Assembly: GCF_012035195.1 (NCBI RefSeq)
Contig: NZ_JAAVJH010000013.1
Span: 1 to 64,000, forward strand
Direction of reading: 5' to 3'
DNA: 64,000 nt
From: Sphingomonas corticis
GTDB taxonomy: Bacteria; Pseudomonadota; Alphaproteobacteria; Sphingomonadales; Sphingomonadaceae
The notes under the pieces are model-generated. The model was not told where the DNA came from and made no database searches. It saw only the letters and a list, made by a program, of their open reading frames with translations. Made by a program: the position numbers and the translations under genes. Position 1 is the stretch's first letter; each line of letters opens with the position of its first letter. Shown here piece by piece: positions 63,383 through 64,000 of this stretch.

Positions 63383-63532
63383 GACCGACCTATCGCCCCC
63401 GGCTCACTGTCCGGCAAGCGCGCGCGGGCGGTTTCGGAGGATCGTGCAAGAGCTCCGGCGGATCGCGCTACCGCTCGCGCCCCTTCCAGCGCCATCTCCG
63501 CCAAGGTCATCGAGAGCGAAAGGAAGACAAAC
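63383..63532. promoter_or_regulatory. Divergent promoter region between araC-type and SDR genes
   Basis: 150 bp. No clean palindrome seen. GAAAGGAAG near 63518-63526 is the ribosome-binding site for the SDR gene. AraC regulators often bind direct repeats, which I could not define here. Confidence 0.4.
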
Positions 63533-64000
63533 ATGACCATCGACCAGACCATCCTCGTCACCGGTGCCTCCAGCGGGATCGGCGAGGCCGCGGTGCGCGA
63601 GCTCGCCGGGCGGGGGGCGCGGCTGTTCATCGGCGCACGCCGGACCGAGCGGCTGGAGGCGCTGTCGCGCGAGCTGGGCGGCGAGATCGGCTGGCACGCG
63701 CTGGACGTGACCGACGCCGCCTCCTTCGACGCGTTCGCCGACGCCGCCGAGGCGCGGTTCGGACGCATCGACGCGCTGGTGAACAACGCCGGCGTGATGC
63801 CGCTGTCGCCGCTCGCCAGCCTGAAGCGCGACGAGTGGAAGCGGATGTTCGACGTCAACGTCCACGGCGTGCTGAACGGCATCGCCGCCGTCCTGCCGCG
63901 CTTCGTGGCGCAGGGAGGCGGGCACGTCGTCAACGTGGCGTCGATCGCCGCGCACCTCGTGCTGCCGAGCGCGGCGGTCTATTGCGCAAGCAAGTTCGCG
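63533..64000 (+). CDS. SDR family oxidoreductase (partial, runs off the window)
   Basis: 156 residues are visible. Classic SDR with TGASSGIGE at 10-18, LDVTDA, NNAGVMPLSPL, and the active-site Tyr150 and Lys154 in YCASK. The family reduces or oxidises carbonyls with NAD(P)(H); substrate not known. The C-terminal third is missing. Probably activated by the divergent AraC-type regulator. Confidence 0.9.
   Translation, partial: MTIDQTILVTGASSGIGEAAVRELAGRGARLFIGARRTERLEALSRELGGEIGWHALDVTDAASFDAFADAAEARFGRIDALVNNAGVMPLSPLASLKRDEWKRMFDVNVHGVLNGIAAVLPRFVAQGGGHVVNVASIAAHLVLPSAAVYCASKFA

Noticed and set aside
1..64000. Mobile elements, prophage or CRISPR
   Set aside because: No transposase, integrase, terminal inverted repeats, regularly spaced repeats or cas genes found in reading all frames.

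Overview
The window looks like a chromosomal segment of a high-GC alphaproteobacterium, most likely a Sphingomonas-type sphingomonad. The signs are: bamD next to recN, a yajC-secD-secF-Mth938 block, several TonB-dependent receptors (TBDRs), a bacterial Asp/Glu leucyltransferase (bpt), many GTG starts, and codon use that is nearly all G or C at third positions. I assign this from gene content and recognisable protein families only; no database search was possible. I see no insertion sequence, phage, integrase, CRISPR array or rRNA. Two tRNAs are present: Gly(TCC) and Pro(GGG).

Layout. 0-4.3 kb: surface-polysaccharide genes (acyltransferase, TupA-like ATP-grasp), tRNA-Gly, and an SGNH hydrolase whose stop codon overlaps the start of an EEP-family hydrolase inside a 30-bp tandem repeat. 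4.3-15.7 kb: housekeeping genes (recN, bamD, manA, a GT4 glycosyltransferase, secF-secD-yajC, tRNA-Pro, a small acidic lipoprotein, a DUF1206 protein, a D,D-carboxypeptidase). 15.7-24.4 kb: a complete kdp potassium-uptake operon (kdpFABCDE), headed by a TorF-type porin gene and an unannotated 36-residue membrane-protein gene. 24.6-32.5 kb: a patatin-like lipase, then two fused glycan genes back to back (glycosyltransferase-UDP-galactopyranose mutase, and GH1-RmlD), facing a GH3 glucosidase.

32.6-56 kb is the accessory region: three TBDRs, an orphan (alpha/alpha)6-type glycosidase candidate, and three flavin-dependent tryptophan-halogenase-like enzymes at two loci. The larger locus is a compact minus-strand operon, TBDR - halogenase - SapC - cupin/JmjC - halogenase - LacI regulator. 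Its four enzyme-type genes overlap one another by 4-8 nt. Upstream of its TBDR lie a perfect 14-bp palindrome and a weaker copy with the CG-centred symmetry of LacI operators, so this looks like a self-regulated uptake-and-modification unit. The smaller locus pairs a halogenase with a DUF6445 protein, next to the TBDR/glycosidase genes. A His-rich exported protein with its own TBDR, a nucleotide-sugar epimerase and a CPA2 antiporter sit between the two loci.

53.5-64 kb: an amidohydrolase overlapping a 3-hydroxyisobutyrate-dehydrogenase-like gene, threonine ammonia-lyase, bpt, a roughly 1110-residue GH18-like/NodB/GT2 protein, a ZIP metal transporter, and an AraC regulator divergent from an SDR gene that runs off the window end.

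The two most interesting systems are the LacI-controlled halogenase/SapC/cupin operon and the pair of double-domain glycan genes. In the second fusion the RmlD half carries His where the catalytic Tyr is expected.
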